Assembly (NCBI GenBank): GCA_964582265.1
Contig: CAZOQT010000010.1
Coordinates: 1 to 30,302, forward strand
Length of the DNA: 30,302 bases
From: JBAZYK01 sp964582265
Lineage (GTDB): Bacteria > Patescibacteriota > Gracilibacteria > UBA1369
Direction: 5' to 3'
Below are positions 1 to 8,288 of the stretch, piece by piece (positions within the stretch are counted from its first letter, which is position 1; each line of letters opens with the position of its first letter). The notes below the pieces were generated by a model. It was not told the DNA's origin. It saw only the letters and a program-made list of their open reading frames with translations, and searched no databases. Both the position numbers and the translations under genes were made by a program.

Positions 1-393
1 TTATTTAGTGTGAATAACGTACGTCTTGGCAATTTTATCGTGCCAGCCTTGTTTTTTTGCGTCGAATCCAATCCAAATTACCCCTAAAAGAATCACCCCA
101 AAGCTAATAAAGTAAGATAAATAACGCAGGATTGCGGCTTTTGCATCAAGGTTTTGGCCGTTCTCTTGAATAACTTTTAGACCCAAAGCCATTTTCCCAG
201 GTGTTGTTGAGAGCCAAAGCCAAAAAGCGATTATATAGATAGCTCCCGCTAAACCTTGGCCTGGTGCAAAATGGAAGGTTTTATCTATTTGAGGTGGGAA
301 CAACATTGAGCCAATTGCCCCAATGATTATTCCATCCAGTATTGCAGCCAAAAATCTGATCCAGAAACCCGCATAGCGATGATTTGTGTTCAT
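1..393 (-). CDS. RDD family membrane protein
   Basis: A complete 130-residue integral membrane protein of the RDD family. Seen: an N-terminal GFWIRFLAAILDGIII segment with the Arg and Asp that name the family (residues 9-24), a central hydrophobic stretch around 45-60, a TPGKMALGLKVI loop (64-75), another membrane segment at about 90-110, and a C-terminal DAKKQGWHDKIAKT motif. All are typical of RDD proteins. The family's function is poorly defined; some members are proposed to be ion or Na+/H+ transporters, which the sequence cannot decide. It starts with ATG at 393 after an A-rich leader without a Shine-Dalgarno. A sigma-70-like promoter lies just upstream (417-445), so it appears to be transcribed independently of asnS. 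Confidence 0.85.
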   Translation of the reverse strand: MNTNHRYAGFWIRFLAAILDGIIIGAIGSMLFPPQIDKTFHFAPGQGLAGAIYIIAFWLWLSTTPGKMALGLKVIQENGQNLDAKAAILRYLSYFISFGVILLGVIWIGFDAKKQGWHDKIAKTYVIHTK

Positions 394-416
394 AAAAAAA
401 ATTAGAAAGCAATCGG

Positions 417-445
417 ATTATAGCTTCTGGAAGGTAAATCGGCAA
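417..445 (-). promoter_or_regulatory. Candidate sigma-70 promoter for the RDD gene
   Basis: On the minus strand, TTGCCG (440-445) and TATAAT (417-422) are separated by exactly 17 nt. The -10 is perfect and the -35 matches 4 of 6. The predicted start near 410 gives a leader of about 17 nt before the ATG at 393. Confidence 0.55.
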
Positions 446-456
446 TTAGGTAAAAA

Positions 457-1752
457 CTATGGACTTAACCTGTAAATTGTACGTGGGAATGGAATTGATT
501 CACGGACGTGTTCAAGCCCGCAAATCCAGGTGACAAGGCGTTCCAAACCGTATCCAAAGCCGCTGTGTGGCACAGAGCCAAATTTACGTAGATCCAGGTA
601 CCATTTGAAGGCGTCTACCGGTAATTTGTGTTCCTCAATTTTTTTAAGGAGTTTATCGTAATCGTCTTCACGCTGACTGCCACCAATAATTTCGCCGTAG
701 CCTTCTGGCGCAAGTAGATCGGCACAAAGGGCGCGTGATGGATCTAATGGATCCGGTTTCATATAAAACGCTTTAACTGCTGATGGGTATTTTTCAACAA
801 AAATCGGCTTATCATATTTTTTGGTGAGCATGGTTTCATCATCACCGCCAAGATCGTCCATATCGCCAATGTCTGAGCCCATTTCTCGTAATTCTGCCAC
901 TACTTCCGCGTGAGTTTTGCGGATAAATGGAGCTTCAATTTTTTTGAGCGGTTCGGTGTCGCGTTCCAAAATCTTAAGTTCTTGCGCGTTTTTGGCAAGT
1001 ACGGATTTTACAATGTGGGTAATCAACTGTTCCTGAATGCGCATGTTCTCCTCGTGTTCTACGAATGCCGCTTCTGCATCGAGCATCCAGAATTCAGTCA
1101 AATGGCGGCGTGTCTTGGATTTTTCGGCGCGGAATACTGGTCCAAAATCAAAACATCGACCAACAGAAGCAATCGCAGCTTCAATATAAAGCTGTCCGGA
1201 TTGGCTTAAATAAGCTTGTCCAAGTTCAAAGTAATCAAGGCCAAAAAGTTCGGTTGTTCCTTCGCAGGCGTTTGGTGTCAAAATAGGTGCGTCAATTTTG
1301 ATGTAACCGTTATTATTAAGCCATTCAAAGCTGGCGTTAATAATGGTGTTGCGGATCTTTTGGATAGCCCACTGACGGCTGGAGCGAAGCCATAGATGGC
1401 GTTGGTCCATTAAAAACTCAATGCCATGTTCTTTTTTGGAAATTGGATATTCTTCTGTAACCAACTGAACAATTTCAATGTTTTTAACCTGAAGTTCATA
1501 AGTGTCGGCCTGACGCGGGTGTTTGGTAACAAGTCCGGTGACTTTCACAGATGATTCCGCAGTGAGTTTTTCCGCTGCCTGGATGGTTTCTGGGCTTACA
1601 CTTGAAGCTTCCACAATTCCCTGAATAATCCCGCTGCCATCACGCAGTTGCAGAAAATAAATTTTTCCGCTGCCGCGTTTGTTGAACATCCATCCTTGAA
1701 TAGTGGCTTCCTGGTCAACAAAATCTTTAATTTTGGAAATGGTGGTTATCAT
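457..1752 (-). CDS. asnS: Asparagine--tRNA ligase
   Basis: Cytosolic class IIb aminoacyl-tRNA synthetase that charges tRNA-Asn with asparagine using ATP. Of 431 residues, 18-46 form the N-terminal OB-fold anticodon-binding domain (IQGWMFNKRGSGK, then LQLRDGSG). The catalytic domain begins at about 110. Motif 2 is FRAEKSKTRRHLTEF (207-221) and motif 3 is GFGYGLERLVTWICG (398-412). The ending IPFPRTIYRLSP is typical of AsnRS. AsnRS is favoured over AspRS by the SKTRRHLTEFWMLDAE segment and the short length without a GAD insertion. The ATG at 1752 gives the family start. There is no Shine-Dalgarno, and a promoter (1765-1793) leaves a leader of only a few nucleotides. Having asnS means the cell can make Asn-tRNA directly; whether it also has GatCAB cannot be seen here. 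Confidence 0.96.
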   Translation of the reverse strand: MITTISKIKDFVDQEATIQGWMFNKRGSGKIYFLQLRDGSGIIQGIVEASSVSPETIQAAEKLTAESSVKVTGLVTKHPRQADTYELQVKNIEIVQLVTEEYPISKKEHGIEFLMDQRHLWLRSSRQWAIQKIRNTIINASFEWLNNNGYIKIDAPILTPNACEGTTELFGLDYFELGQAYLSQSGQLYIEAAIASVGRCFDFGPVFRAEKSKTRRHLTEFWMLDAEAAFVEHEENMRIQEQLITHIVKSVLAKNAQELKILERDTEPLKKIEAPFIRKTHAEVVAELREMGSDIGDMDDLGGDDETMLTKKYDKPIFVEKYPSAVKAFYMKPDPLDPSRALCADLLAPEGYGEIIGGSQREDDYDKLLKKIEEHKLPVDAFKWYLDLRKFGSVPHSGFGYGLERLVTWICGLEHVRESIPFPRTIYRLSP

Positions 1753-1764
1753 CTGTAATTGGTA

Positions 1765-1793
1765 ATAATACGAATCGGGAACAAGATACCCAA
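1765..1793 (-). promoter_or_regulatory. Candidate promoter for asnS, near-leaderless
   Basis: Minus-strand TTGGGT (1788-1793), a 17-nt spacer and TATTAT (1765-1770). The -10 matches 5 of 6 while the -35 is weak. Transcription would begin about 6 nt before the asnS ATG. Confidence 0.4.
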
Positions 1794-1834
1794 TAAGGAT
1801 TAGGCGTGCAAGTGGGGGAAGGGTTTACTTTGTG

Positions 1835-2515
1835 CTAATTTCCCCATGGATCAACGACGTCGCCACCTTTTGGTTTGTCGGTAGATTCTTTTGGGTTGGT
1901 TGGATTTGGCGCTTGTGGTTTGCGGGGAGGAGTCGGATTTTTTTTGGCAGAACCAGTGGCGTTTGCGCCAGCATCAGGATCGTTTGGGGATGAAGTGGAA
2001 GTGGGTGATTCTATACTTGGTTGAGGTTTTGGATTAGATGGTGGAGCAGTTACAGTAATGGGGTCGGGTTCTTTGGATCCTTTGATGGCTATTTGGGTAA
2101 CGACTCCTACCGTTAAAACAGTCCCCACGAGCCCAGCGATGATGAGTTGCGTCTTGGAAGGTGTTGCGGGAAGTCCGGGGATGCTTTCATCTGGGGCCGC
2201 TTGTGTGCTGGAAGTTGTGATGGTGCGACTGTTTGGGGAAGCGGCACCTTGTTCGGCTGCAGCTTTGGCGGCTTTTACTCTTTCTTGAAGTGATTCATTC
2301 CCAGGTGCTTGTGCAAGAAGTGCCTGGATAAACTTTTCATGTTCACCTGGCATGATTGTTCCGCTTGGTCCAACCTTGTCTCCTTCTTTTAATTGGCCAA
2401 AACTAATCCTGACTGTACCTTGTTGAGTTTTTGGGATATTTTCTTGAGTTTTAGCAGACGTTGAGTCTTCAGATCCTGTTAAAGGTTTTAGTTCACGTAG
2501 GTCTTTGGTTTCCAT
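1835..2515 (-). CDS. Bitopic low-complexity protein with C-terminal VDPW motif
   Basis: Not recognised. The 226-residue protein has a polar N-terminal region with one more ordered stretch, VRISFGQLKEGDKVGPSGT (35-53), followed by a helix-like LQERVKAAKAAAEQ (76-89). A single membrane span (about 123-144) follows, then an 80-residue Pro/Thr/Asn/Lys-rich tail ending GGDVVDPWGN. The tail contains PDAG, which recurs in the gene upstream. There is no signal peptide at the N-terminus, so the likely topology is a cytoplasmic N-terminus with a disordered tail outside the membrane. It starts 15 nt after the stop of the upstream gene (2531-3175), so the two are probably cotranscribed. The VDPW near the C-terminus also occurs in the protein at 3246-4766. 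No catalytic motif is visible. It could be a cell-surface or envelope-spanning scaffold, but that is only a guess. Confidence 0.7.
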   Translation of the reverse strand: METKDLRELKPLTGSEDSTSAKTQENIPKTQQGTVRISFGQLKEGDKVGPSGTIMPGEHEKFIQALLAQAPGNESLQERVKAAKAAAEQGAASPNSRTITTSSTQAAPDESIPGLPATPSKTQLIIAGLVGTVLTVGVVTQIAIKGSKEPDPITVTAPPSNPKPQPSIESPTSTSSPNDPDAGANATGSAKKNPTPPRKPQAPNPTNPKESTDKPKGGDVVDPWGN

Positions 2516-2530
2516 ATCTTTAATTAAAAA

Positions 2531-3175
2531 TTACTTGATGGGCCAGGGTTTTCTAACATCATCATAAACATAAGGTGTTTTTTGTGTGTCTGCCGAGGCT
2601 GTGTCTGAGGTCTGGGGCACTTTTTTCACAGAGCTTGGTTTAACTCTTTGTGAAGTTCCAGCGTCTGGGGGACTATTTAAAGTTGTTAGTTCATTTTCTA
2701 GCATTTGTTCAGTTCCTGCATCAAGGGGAGGAGTTTGTTTTAAAGCTGATTCGATCGTGCTGGAAGCGTCCTGCAAAATAGCCTGTGGGCCGGCATCTGC
2801 TGTCGTTGTATGAGTTGCAGTATCGGGGTTATTATTTCCAAATTTTATGGGAGATGCTGCTATAAGGACTCCAAGGCAGCCTAAAATTCCAATTATCGAT
2901 AATTTATTTTCTGATATTAAATTACCAATTGTTTGAAGAATTTCTTCAAGTTTGCCAGGTGTTCGTGATTCACTTTCTGCGTCTGTAGTGGTCCTTAGTG
3001 ACTCATCTGCTGAGTCTTGTTGTTCATCCCTCATTATTGGTGGATCGCCTGGACGTCTAAATCTTACGGTTGGCCTATTTCGTAAGTCATTGTTGCTTGA
3101 TGTAGTTGGCGCGCCTAAGCCGAGTAGGGTTGGCTTATCTGATCTTTGACCTGGCTGATCTGGGCTTTTGCTCAT
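2531..3175 (-). CDS. Bitopic low-complexity protein with DAG repeats
   Basis: Not recognised. The 214-residue protein has a charged, Arg/Pro/Asp-rich N-terminal half (PTVRFRRPGDPP near 36-46) and a single membrane span at about 92-110 (IIGILGCLGVLIAA). Its Thr/Pro/Asp-rich tail carries three DAG repeats (TTADAGPQ, PPLDAGTEQ, SPPDAGTSQ) and ends VRKPWPIK, which resembles the terminal PW motif of its neighbour. There is no N-terminal signal peptide. The architecture matches the genes at 1835-2515, 3246-4766 and 4774-5667. It begins with ATG at 3175, 70 bp from the divergent gene at 3246, so the intervening segment should hold promoters for both directions. Function unknown. Confidence 0.68.
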   Translation of the reverse strand: MSKSPDQPGQRSDKPTLLGLGAPTTSSNNDLRNRPTVRFRRPGDPPIMRDEQQDSADESLRTTTDAESESRTPGKLEEILQTIGNLISENKLSIIGILGCLGVLIAASPIKFGNNNPDTATHTTTADAGPQAILQDASSTIESALKQTPPLDAGTEQMLENELTTLNSPPDAGTSQRVKPSSVKKVPQTSDTASADTQKTPYVYDDVRKPWPIK

Positions 3176-3245
3176 ATTAGAGATTTAATTGGGTTGCAAT
3201 GTACCAAAAATGGTGTGATTTGGGCAACTTATTAATGTAAAATGG

Positions 3246-4766
3246 TTGCAGAAAACATTGACAGTTTGGCTGCAATCTTATATAAATAGGTTTCGTATAT
3301 ATTTAGATTATCGCATGAATTTACACGATGCCCCAGAAATAGAAGAAGCTATATCTCAATCTAAACGTGGTTTGGGTTTTCCAAGTTATGTAAGGCCAGA
3401 TAGTAATTTTAGCTTTCGTGCGCTGCCTTCTGAACAAATGGCTGAAGTAGTTAGGATGTTAACTTCTAAAAAGGAAGGAATCCTTTCTACTACGGAGGGA
3501 ATATTTAAATATGCCAATGAAATTGAGCAGGATGAAAATGTAGGTAGATTGTTGGTTTATATGGAAAGAATAATGAGTGTGTATGGAGAGATTCGCAAAT
3601 TATCTTTGCAGATGTTGGATTGTAGCAAGGCTTTATATGATGGTGACGCGACTCATTTTTTTATGAAATCATCGTCAAATGAAGCAGAAGGTGTTTCGTC
3701 GACTGATTTAAAAAAAATAAAAACTGGCATTCGTGAAGCGGAAAGAAAATTAAATGCCATAGGTGCTGCGCTGGGACCTGATTCAGGTGTGACTGATCCT
3801 CAAAAGATTTTGTTAAATATGTTAATTTCAACACTTAGTAACATTGGTGATTGTTACCAATATTTTGTAGATTGGAGTACTAATAATAGGCCACGTTTGA
3901 ATATTCCAGATGAGCGTCAGCAGGTAGTTAAAAATTGGGCTTATTTGAAAACAAACGTGTTTGAGCCAGTTGATGACAATGCGCAACAGCTTGCCGGTGC
4001 GATAGCAGGTTGTTTGAAAAATTTTGGATTAAATAAAGTTGATCAGGGCGGGGAAAATGAACTTACACCTCAGCCTATGTCTGTTCCTGTGGGTCCTGTA
4101 GATATTTCAGATGCTGCATATAGCCAAACTATGCCAGTTCAAAGTGTTATAAGCGTCCAGCGTGCCCCAGAAACTTTGCGGTCTGGTGTTGCAATTAGGG
4201 AAGATTTTGACATCGTGGATTCTGGATCAGGTAAAATTGGTGTTGCAAGTGGTGAAATCAGGAAAAAGTTGTTTAAAATTTTGGGAGGGGCTGTTTTTGT
4301 AGGAGGTATCGCGGCGGCCGCTGCTGCTATGTATTCTCATTTTGGACCTTTTGGATCCAAAGAGACAACCGGGGTAGTTCAAGGTGCGTCTTTAAATCCA
4401 AATGTCTTAGAACATGGGGAATCATCCAGTAAAATTGAAGTTACTCCTGGTACCCCTGTGGTTGAAGCCAATATAACTGTTCCAGCTACATCTGCTTCCG
4501 CTAAACCAATTTCAGCTGGAAGTGCGGCTTCTGCATCAATGGGATTAAAGGGTACTAAGTTGGATTTGCCAAAAGATGGCTTACCTGCGGCTGGTTTGTC
4601 TGCGGCAGCTGTTTCTTCCGGAGTGCCGGTTGCGCCTGCTGGATCAGGTGATTTAGTTGATCCTTGGGCAGACAGTAGTGCCGGTGTTCCAGAAGTTAAA
4701 GGTGCCAAGTTCGGCCGGAAACCTGCTGCTTTACCAACAAAGCCTTCCACGGAAGAAGAAGATTAG
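3246..4766 (+). CDS. Large bitopic protein: helical N-domain, one TM, VDPW tail
   Basis: Not recognised. At 506 residues this is the largest of four neighbouring single-span proteins. Residues about 60-260 look like an alpha-helical globular domain (EQMAEVVRMLTSKKEG, VYMERIMSVYGEIRKLSLQM, KIKTGIREAERKLNAIGAAL). A linker (270-338) precedes a span at 343-364 flanked on the inner side by EIRKK. The last 140 residues are Ala/Ser/Pro-rich, with VDPW at 471-474 and an acidic end (STEEED). The positive-inside rule predicts a cytoplasmic helical domain and an external tail. The start is uncertain. The frame begins with TTG at 3246, and the first in-frame ATG is at 3315, which would give 483 residues. 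Neither has a Shine-Dalgarno, and a TAAAAT at 3238-3243 would favour the ATG. It converges on the gene ending at 4774 with a 7-bp gap. Confidence 0.7.
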   Translation: MQKTLTVWLQSYINRFRIYLDYRMNLHDAPEIEEAISQSKRGLGFPSYVRPDSNFSFRALPSEQMAEVVRMLTSKKEGILSTTEGIFKYANEIEQDENVGRLLVYMERIMSVYGEIRKLSLQMLDCSKALYDGDATHFFMKSSSNEAEGVSSTDLKKIKTGIREAERKLNAIGAALGPDSGVTDPQKILLNMLISTLSNIGDCYQYFVDWSTNNRPRLNIPDERQQVVKNWAYLKTNVFEPVDDNAQQLAGAIAGCLKNFGLNKVDQGGENELTPQPMSVPVGPVDISDAAYSQTMPVQSVISVQRAPETLRSGVAIREDFDIVDSGSGKIGVASGEIRKKLFKILGGAVFVGGIAAAAAAMYSHFGPFGSKETTGVVQGASLNPNVLEHGESSSKIEVTPGTPVVEANITVPATSASAKPISAGSAASASMGLKGTKLDLPKDGLPAAGLSAAAVSSGVPVAPAGSGDLVDPWADSSAGVPEVKGAKFGRKPAALPTKPSTEEED

Positions 4767-4773
4767 TTACGGG

Positions 4774-5667
4774 CTATTTTTTTGATTTAGCCGAAGACTT
4801 TGGGTGTGGAGGGGTATGACTGGAACTGCTTGGAATAGCTTGTGGTTGTTCGGATGCCGTTGATTTTGGTGGTGTTGTTGTTTGAGCTGAAGAAGTTGAA
4901 GTTGCTGGTGGTACTTTTGCTAAAGCTGTTGCGGTTGGTTTTGAAGTTAAAATGGATTTATTAGGCTCATTATTTTCAATAAGTTCGGGTAAATATTTGG
5001 ATGCGTATGCTGCCGATACAGCAGTCGCAATCAGAGCAATTGTTCTGATTACTCCTTTAGCTAGTGGTGTCATGGGAACATCTTTTGCTGTTGCTGGTTC
5101 TTCCCTCCAACGTATGGCATAGGGGGCCGGGGTGTGGGGTGATGGGGCAACTGTCGCGGTGTCCAGGCTTTTATTTGGGAGTGTATGGGTGATTGCTGGA
5201 AATCTTATTACTTGTCCCAGAGGTCTTGGTCTTTTAATTTTTTCTTTTGGTGGGGATGATTTTTTTATTGATGAAGAGGGGGTACCAATTTTATTGGTTG
5301 GTTCTTTATCAGAATCGGCTGGTGGCGGCAGAGGAGCGGCAGAAGGTTTGGTGGTCGAGGCGATGGGGCTTTCGCTACTGATTTGAACCGCTTTGGCCGG
5401 ATAAGTAGATTCTAATTCCGGATCTATTTGTATTTTTGCTGCGGGATCGGTGATTATTTTCACGCCTTCTTCTGCGATTTCTGCCATTAAACCACGCAGT
5501 TTTGTTTCTATAGTAATGGCCTCTCCTGAATCTGGACTTGCTGTCGATTTGTCATCTAAAATTTTTTTTGAGTAGTCAAGCGTATGTGGAGGCAGATCGT
5601 TTTTTTTCAAATTTTCTTCTTCCGAATTATGCCCAAAGGGCAAAGTACTTAACCAGCGTCTAATCAT
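4774..5667 (-). CDS. Bitopic low-complexity protein, Pro/Ser/Thr/Lys-rich
   Basis: Not recognised. The 297-residue protein has its only hydrophobic span at about 204-224 (IRTIALIATAVSAAYAS). The N-terminal 200 residues have one modestly ordered section, TKLRGLMAEIAEEGVKI (55-71), and long Pro/Ser/Lys-rich linkers including basic KEKIKRPRP. The 70-residue external tail is Thr/Ser/Pro-rich and ends SSAKSKK; unlike two neighbours it lacks VDPW. Start ATG at 5667 is preceded by an 85-nt A/T-rich leader and a promoter candidate at 5747-5775. It has the same overall design as the three preceding genes, which suggests a functional set. Function unknown. Confidence 0.68.
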   Translation of the reverse strand: MIRRWLSTLPFGHNSEEENLKKNDLPPHTLDYSKKILDDKSTASPDSGEAITIETKLRGLMAEIAEEGVKIITDPAAKIQIDPELESTYPAKAVQISSESPIASTTKPSAAPLPPPADSDKEPTNKIGTPSSSIKKSSPPKEKIKRPRPLGQVIRFPAITHTLPNKSLDTATVAPSPHTPAPYAIRWREEPATAKDVPMTPLAKGVIRTIALIATAVSAAYASKYLPELIENNEPNKSILTSKPTATALAKVPPATSTSSAQTTTPPKSTASEQPQAIPSSSSHTPPHPKSSAKSKK

Positions 5668-5746
5668 AATGTGGTTGGGTAAAAAAAATTAAAAAATGCC
5701 CCCCAAAAAAATTAATATTTGGAGAGAAAATAAATGTGTATAGTCC

Positions 5747-5775
5747 TTTATCTCATTTTTTAAAATGCGGGTCAA
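5747..5775 (-). promoter_or_regulatory. Candidate promoter for the 4774-5667 gene
   Basis: Minus-strand TTGACC (5770-5775; 5 of 6), a 17-nt spacer and GATAAA (5747-5752; 4 of 6). It sits just downstream of the maf stop codon and would give a leader of roughly 75 nt. Confidence 0.4.
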
Positions 5776-5793
5776 TCTTTTGTGAAGCTTTTG

Positions 5794-6411
5794 CTAGATA
5801 TGCCGCATAATTTCTTTGACCCTAAAAATCGGCAGGCCAATCACGTTATCGTAATCACCATCGATTTCTTCGACCATTTTCCCGCCACGACCTTCAATTG
5901 AAAACGCGCCAGAAATTTTAAGAGCTTCTGGGGCATGGGCTAAATTATTAATTTCTAGCTGTGTCATTTTTTTGATTTTGAGTTTGGTTAAAACGCAGGT
6001 AGTTTTTTGTTTGAGTATTTTGCCATTTGGTTCAGTTTTTAGAATAGCAAGACCTGTGTAAACCCGGATCGTTTTGCCGCTCATAGAGCCTATGATCGCT
6101 TTGGCTTCTTTGATATTTTTTGGTTTGCCGATTTTTTTTGTGCCAACCATAATGAAGGTATCTGCACCAATAATGATTGCGCTTTGCCATTTTGTGGTGC
6201 TTACTTTTTTTATTGTGTTGTTGGTTAGCTCAAGTGCAATCGTATTAGCTTTACCAAGCGCCAGGTGAGTCGCAAGTTTGCGAGGGTGTCCATGGGCCTT
6301 CATATCCTCATCAAAATTGCTCACGCATGTAATGAATGGTTGGCGCAATTTTTTCATTAATTTTTTGCGGGCAGGGGACGCGGACGCCAGAATGATCAGG
6401 AACTTTGACAT
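5794..6411 (-). CDS. maf: Maf-like nucleoside triphosphate pyrophosphatase
   Basis: Cytosolic Maf-family enzyme that hydrolyses non-canonical or pyrimidine nucleoside triphosphates to the monophosphate and PPi; some members arrest septum formation. At 205 residues it has the normal family length. Family motifs in order: ILASASPARKKLM (7-19), the acidic GADTF with the catalytic-site Asp at 84, GKP (95-97), SGKTIRVYTG (111-120), and the C-terminal AFSIEGRGGKMVEEIDG followed by YDNVIGLP. Whether it belongs to the dTTP/UTP or the m7GTP subgroup I cannot settle by eye. It starts with ATG at 6411 and is divergent from the ABC exporter gene, with about 40 bp between them. Confidence 0.92.
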   Translation of the reverse strand: MSKFLIILASASPARKKLMKKLRQPFITCVSNFDEDMKAHGHPRKLATHLALGKANTIALELTNNTIKKVSTTKWQSAIIIGADTFIMVGTKKIGKPKNIKEAKAIIGSMSGKTIRVYTGLAILKTEPNGKILKQKTTCVLTKLKIKKMTQLEINNLAHAPEALKISGAFSIEGRGGKMVEEIDGDYDNVIGLPIFRVKEIMRHI

Positions 6412-6449
6412 GTTTATAAGTTTCAGTTATTAATTAAATCTACACTAGC

Positions 6450-8288
6450 GTGAAGGCACGGCGTTTACGCAAAAAAATAATTGAGTCGATGATGAGACCT
6501 ATTAAATCTTATCTGAAATATACGTTCGGTCTGATTTGGCGTCAAAAAAATAAAGTGCTTTTTTTGATTCTTTTGGTGCTGTTTGCAACCATGGTCAGAT
6601 TAGCGCAGCCTTATTTTTATAAAATTTTGGTTGATACTTTAACTGCCGCAAATAGTAAGGGTTTTTTTAGCGATGAACAAACTCAATTGATGCTTAGAAT
6701 AGTAATTATCTGGTTCATTTTTGCAGTGGCAAGTAATTTGCTTAATGCTTATGTTAATTACATTGTTTGGACTGTTGGTAATAAAAACTCGCAAATAGTG
6801 CATGTGGATGGTTTTAGAAAATTATTGCGCATGGATTACTCCAAGCACACGCTAAAACATTCCAGCAAATATGCCAAAATTGTGGATGAAGGTGATACTT
6901 CCATGTGGGAAATGACTAACTGGTGGCTGGGAAGGTTTTTTCCGGGGATCGTTGGGTTTACGGCGATGTTGTTTATCGCATTTTCGGCAAGTGTTGAAAT
7001 GACACTTATTTCTCTTTCGGTAGTTCCGTTTGGGTTGGGAATTATTTTCTTTATGTTGAACAAGTACGATGAAGAGCAGCGTCAAGTAAACAAAATGTGG
7101 AATTTAAAACATGAACATTTAAGTGATCAGATCTCTAATATAATTACTTATAAACTTAACGAAAACGAAAAACTTTTTGTGGATGTGCAAAAGGGATATA
7201 GCGATCGAGCTACAAAAGCCCAGCATGCCCTTAACCAGAAATGGCGCAAAGTTGATATGCTTAATCCGGATACAATTGCTAGATTTTTGGTGATGGGGGT
7301 GGGTGTGTTTTTTGTGAAAAACGGCAAAATTCAACTTGGAACTTTGTTTATGTTTATGGGACTTTTAAACGAGATTTTGGCGCCGCTACATTTTTTGGGT
7401 GATATTTTGCCACAGTATAGTAGGCGCGCACGGCATATTGACCGCTATCTACAGCTTTTGAATGAAAAAGATGAAATCAAGGACGCAGAAAATCCGATTC
7501 CTTTAAAAGATGTTAAAGGCAAAATTGAATTCAAAAATGTAAGTTTTGCGTACCCAAGAAAAAAGCAGGAAGAAGGTTTTGTAATCAAGGATTTGTCTTT
7601 TGTGATTGAGCCGGGACAGCATATGGCTATAGTAGGTCATTCTGGCGCCGGCAAGTCTACAATCATGGCATTATTAACGCGCCTGGTAGACCCAATTGAA
7701 GGGCAAGTTTTGCTTGATGATATTGATATTCGCAATTTTAAATTAGAAGAATATCATCATATTATTGGCACAGTTTTGCAGGAACATTCGCTTTATGATG
7801 AAAGCATTGCGCAAAATATTGCTTATGGAAAGCCAGGCGCAGAGCGTGAGGAAATTATTCAGTCGTGTAAAAAAGCGGCAGCGCATGACTTTATTAAGGT
7901 TTTGCCGGATCAGTATGACACCATGATTGGTGAAAAAGGAGTGCGTCTTTCTGGTGGAGAAAAACAAAGAATTTCCATTGCCCGAGCAATTTTAAAAGAT
8001 CCAAAAATTGTGATTTTGGATGAGCCAACAAGCGCGCTTGATAGCATAACAGAGGCTAAAGTTCAGAAAGGGCTGGAGGCATTGTTAAAAGCCAGGACTG
8101 CAGTGATCATTGCGCATCGCCTTTCTACGGTGCGGGAGTCAGATAAAATTTTAGTACTAGAAAAAGGGCAGATGATTGCGCTTGGTTCACATGCCGCACT
8201 TATGAGAAGCTGCAAAGATTATCAAGAAATGGTTAAGCTTCAAACTAGCGGCTTTTTGGCTGATGAGAATCCGGAGCAGCCGGCTTAA
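6450..8288 (+). CDS. ABC exporter half-transporter (TM domain fused to ATPase)
   Basis: Inner-membrane ABC exporter subunit of the type IV (MsbA-like) fold, expected to work as a homodimer. Of up to 612 residues, the first about 330 are a six-helix membrane domain (LFLILLVLFATMVRL, LMLRIVIIWFIFAVASNLL and others). The nucleotide-binding domain follows with Walker A GHSGAGKST (396-404), signature LSGGEKQR (500-507), Walker B IVILDEPTSALD (near 520-531) and H-loop IIAHRLSTV. All catalytic residues are intact, unlike the degenerate subunit at 26788. Substrate unknown. The frame opens with GTG at 6450, but ATG at 6489 (residue 14) or 6492 are plausible starts. Its 3' end overlaps the convergent gene ending at 8245 by 44 nt. 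Confidence 0.9.
   Translation: MKARRLRKKIIESMMRPIKSYLKYTFGLIWRQKNKVLFLILLVLFATMVRLAQPYFYKILVDTLTAANSKGFFSDEQTQLMLRIVIIWFIFAVASNLLNAYVNYIVWTVGNKNSQIVHVDGFRKLLRMDYSKHTLKHSSKYAKIVDEGDTSMWEMTNWWLGRFFPGIVGFTAMLFIAFSASVEMTLISLSVVPFGLGIIFFMLNKYDEEQRQVNKMWNLKHEHLSDQISNIITYKLNENEKLFVDVQKGYSDRATKAQHALNQKWRKVDMLNPDTIARFLVMGVGVFFVKNGKIQLGTLFMFMGLLNEILAPLHFLGDILPQYSRRARHIDRYLQLLNEKDEIKDAENPIPLKDVKGKIEFKNVSFAYPRKKQEEGFVIKDLSFVIEPGQHMAIVGHSGAGKSTIMALLTRLVDPIEGQVLLDDIDIRNFKLEEYHHIIGTVLQEHSLYDESIAQNIAYGKPGAEREEIIQSCKKAAAHDFIKVLPDQYDTMIGEKGVRLSGGEKQRISIARAILKDPKIVILDEPTSALDSITEAKVQKGLEALLKARTAVIIAHRLSTVRESDKILVLEKGQMIALGSHAALMRSCKDYQEMVKLQTSGFLADENPEQPA

Noticed and set aside
910..1286. Plus-strand ORFs inside asnS
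   Set aside because: They are reading-frame shadows of a strongly conserved gene and show no protein-like features of their own.
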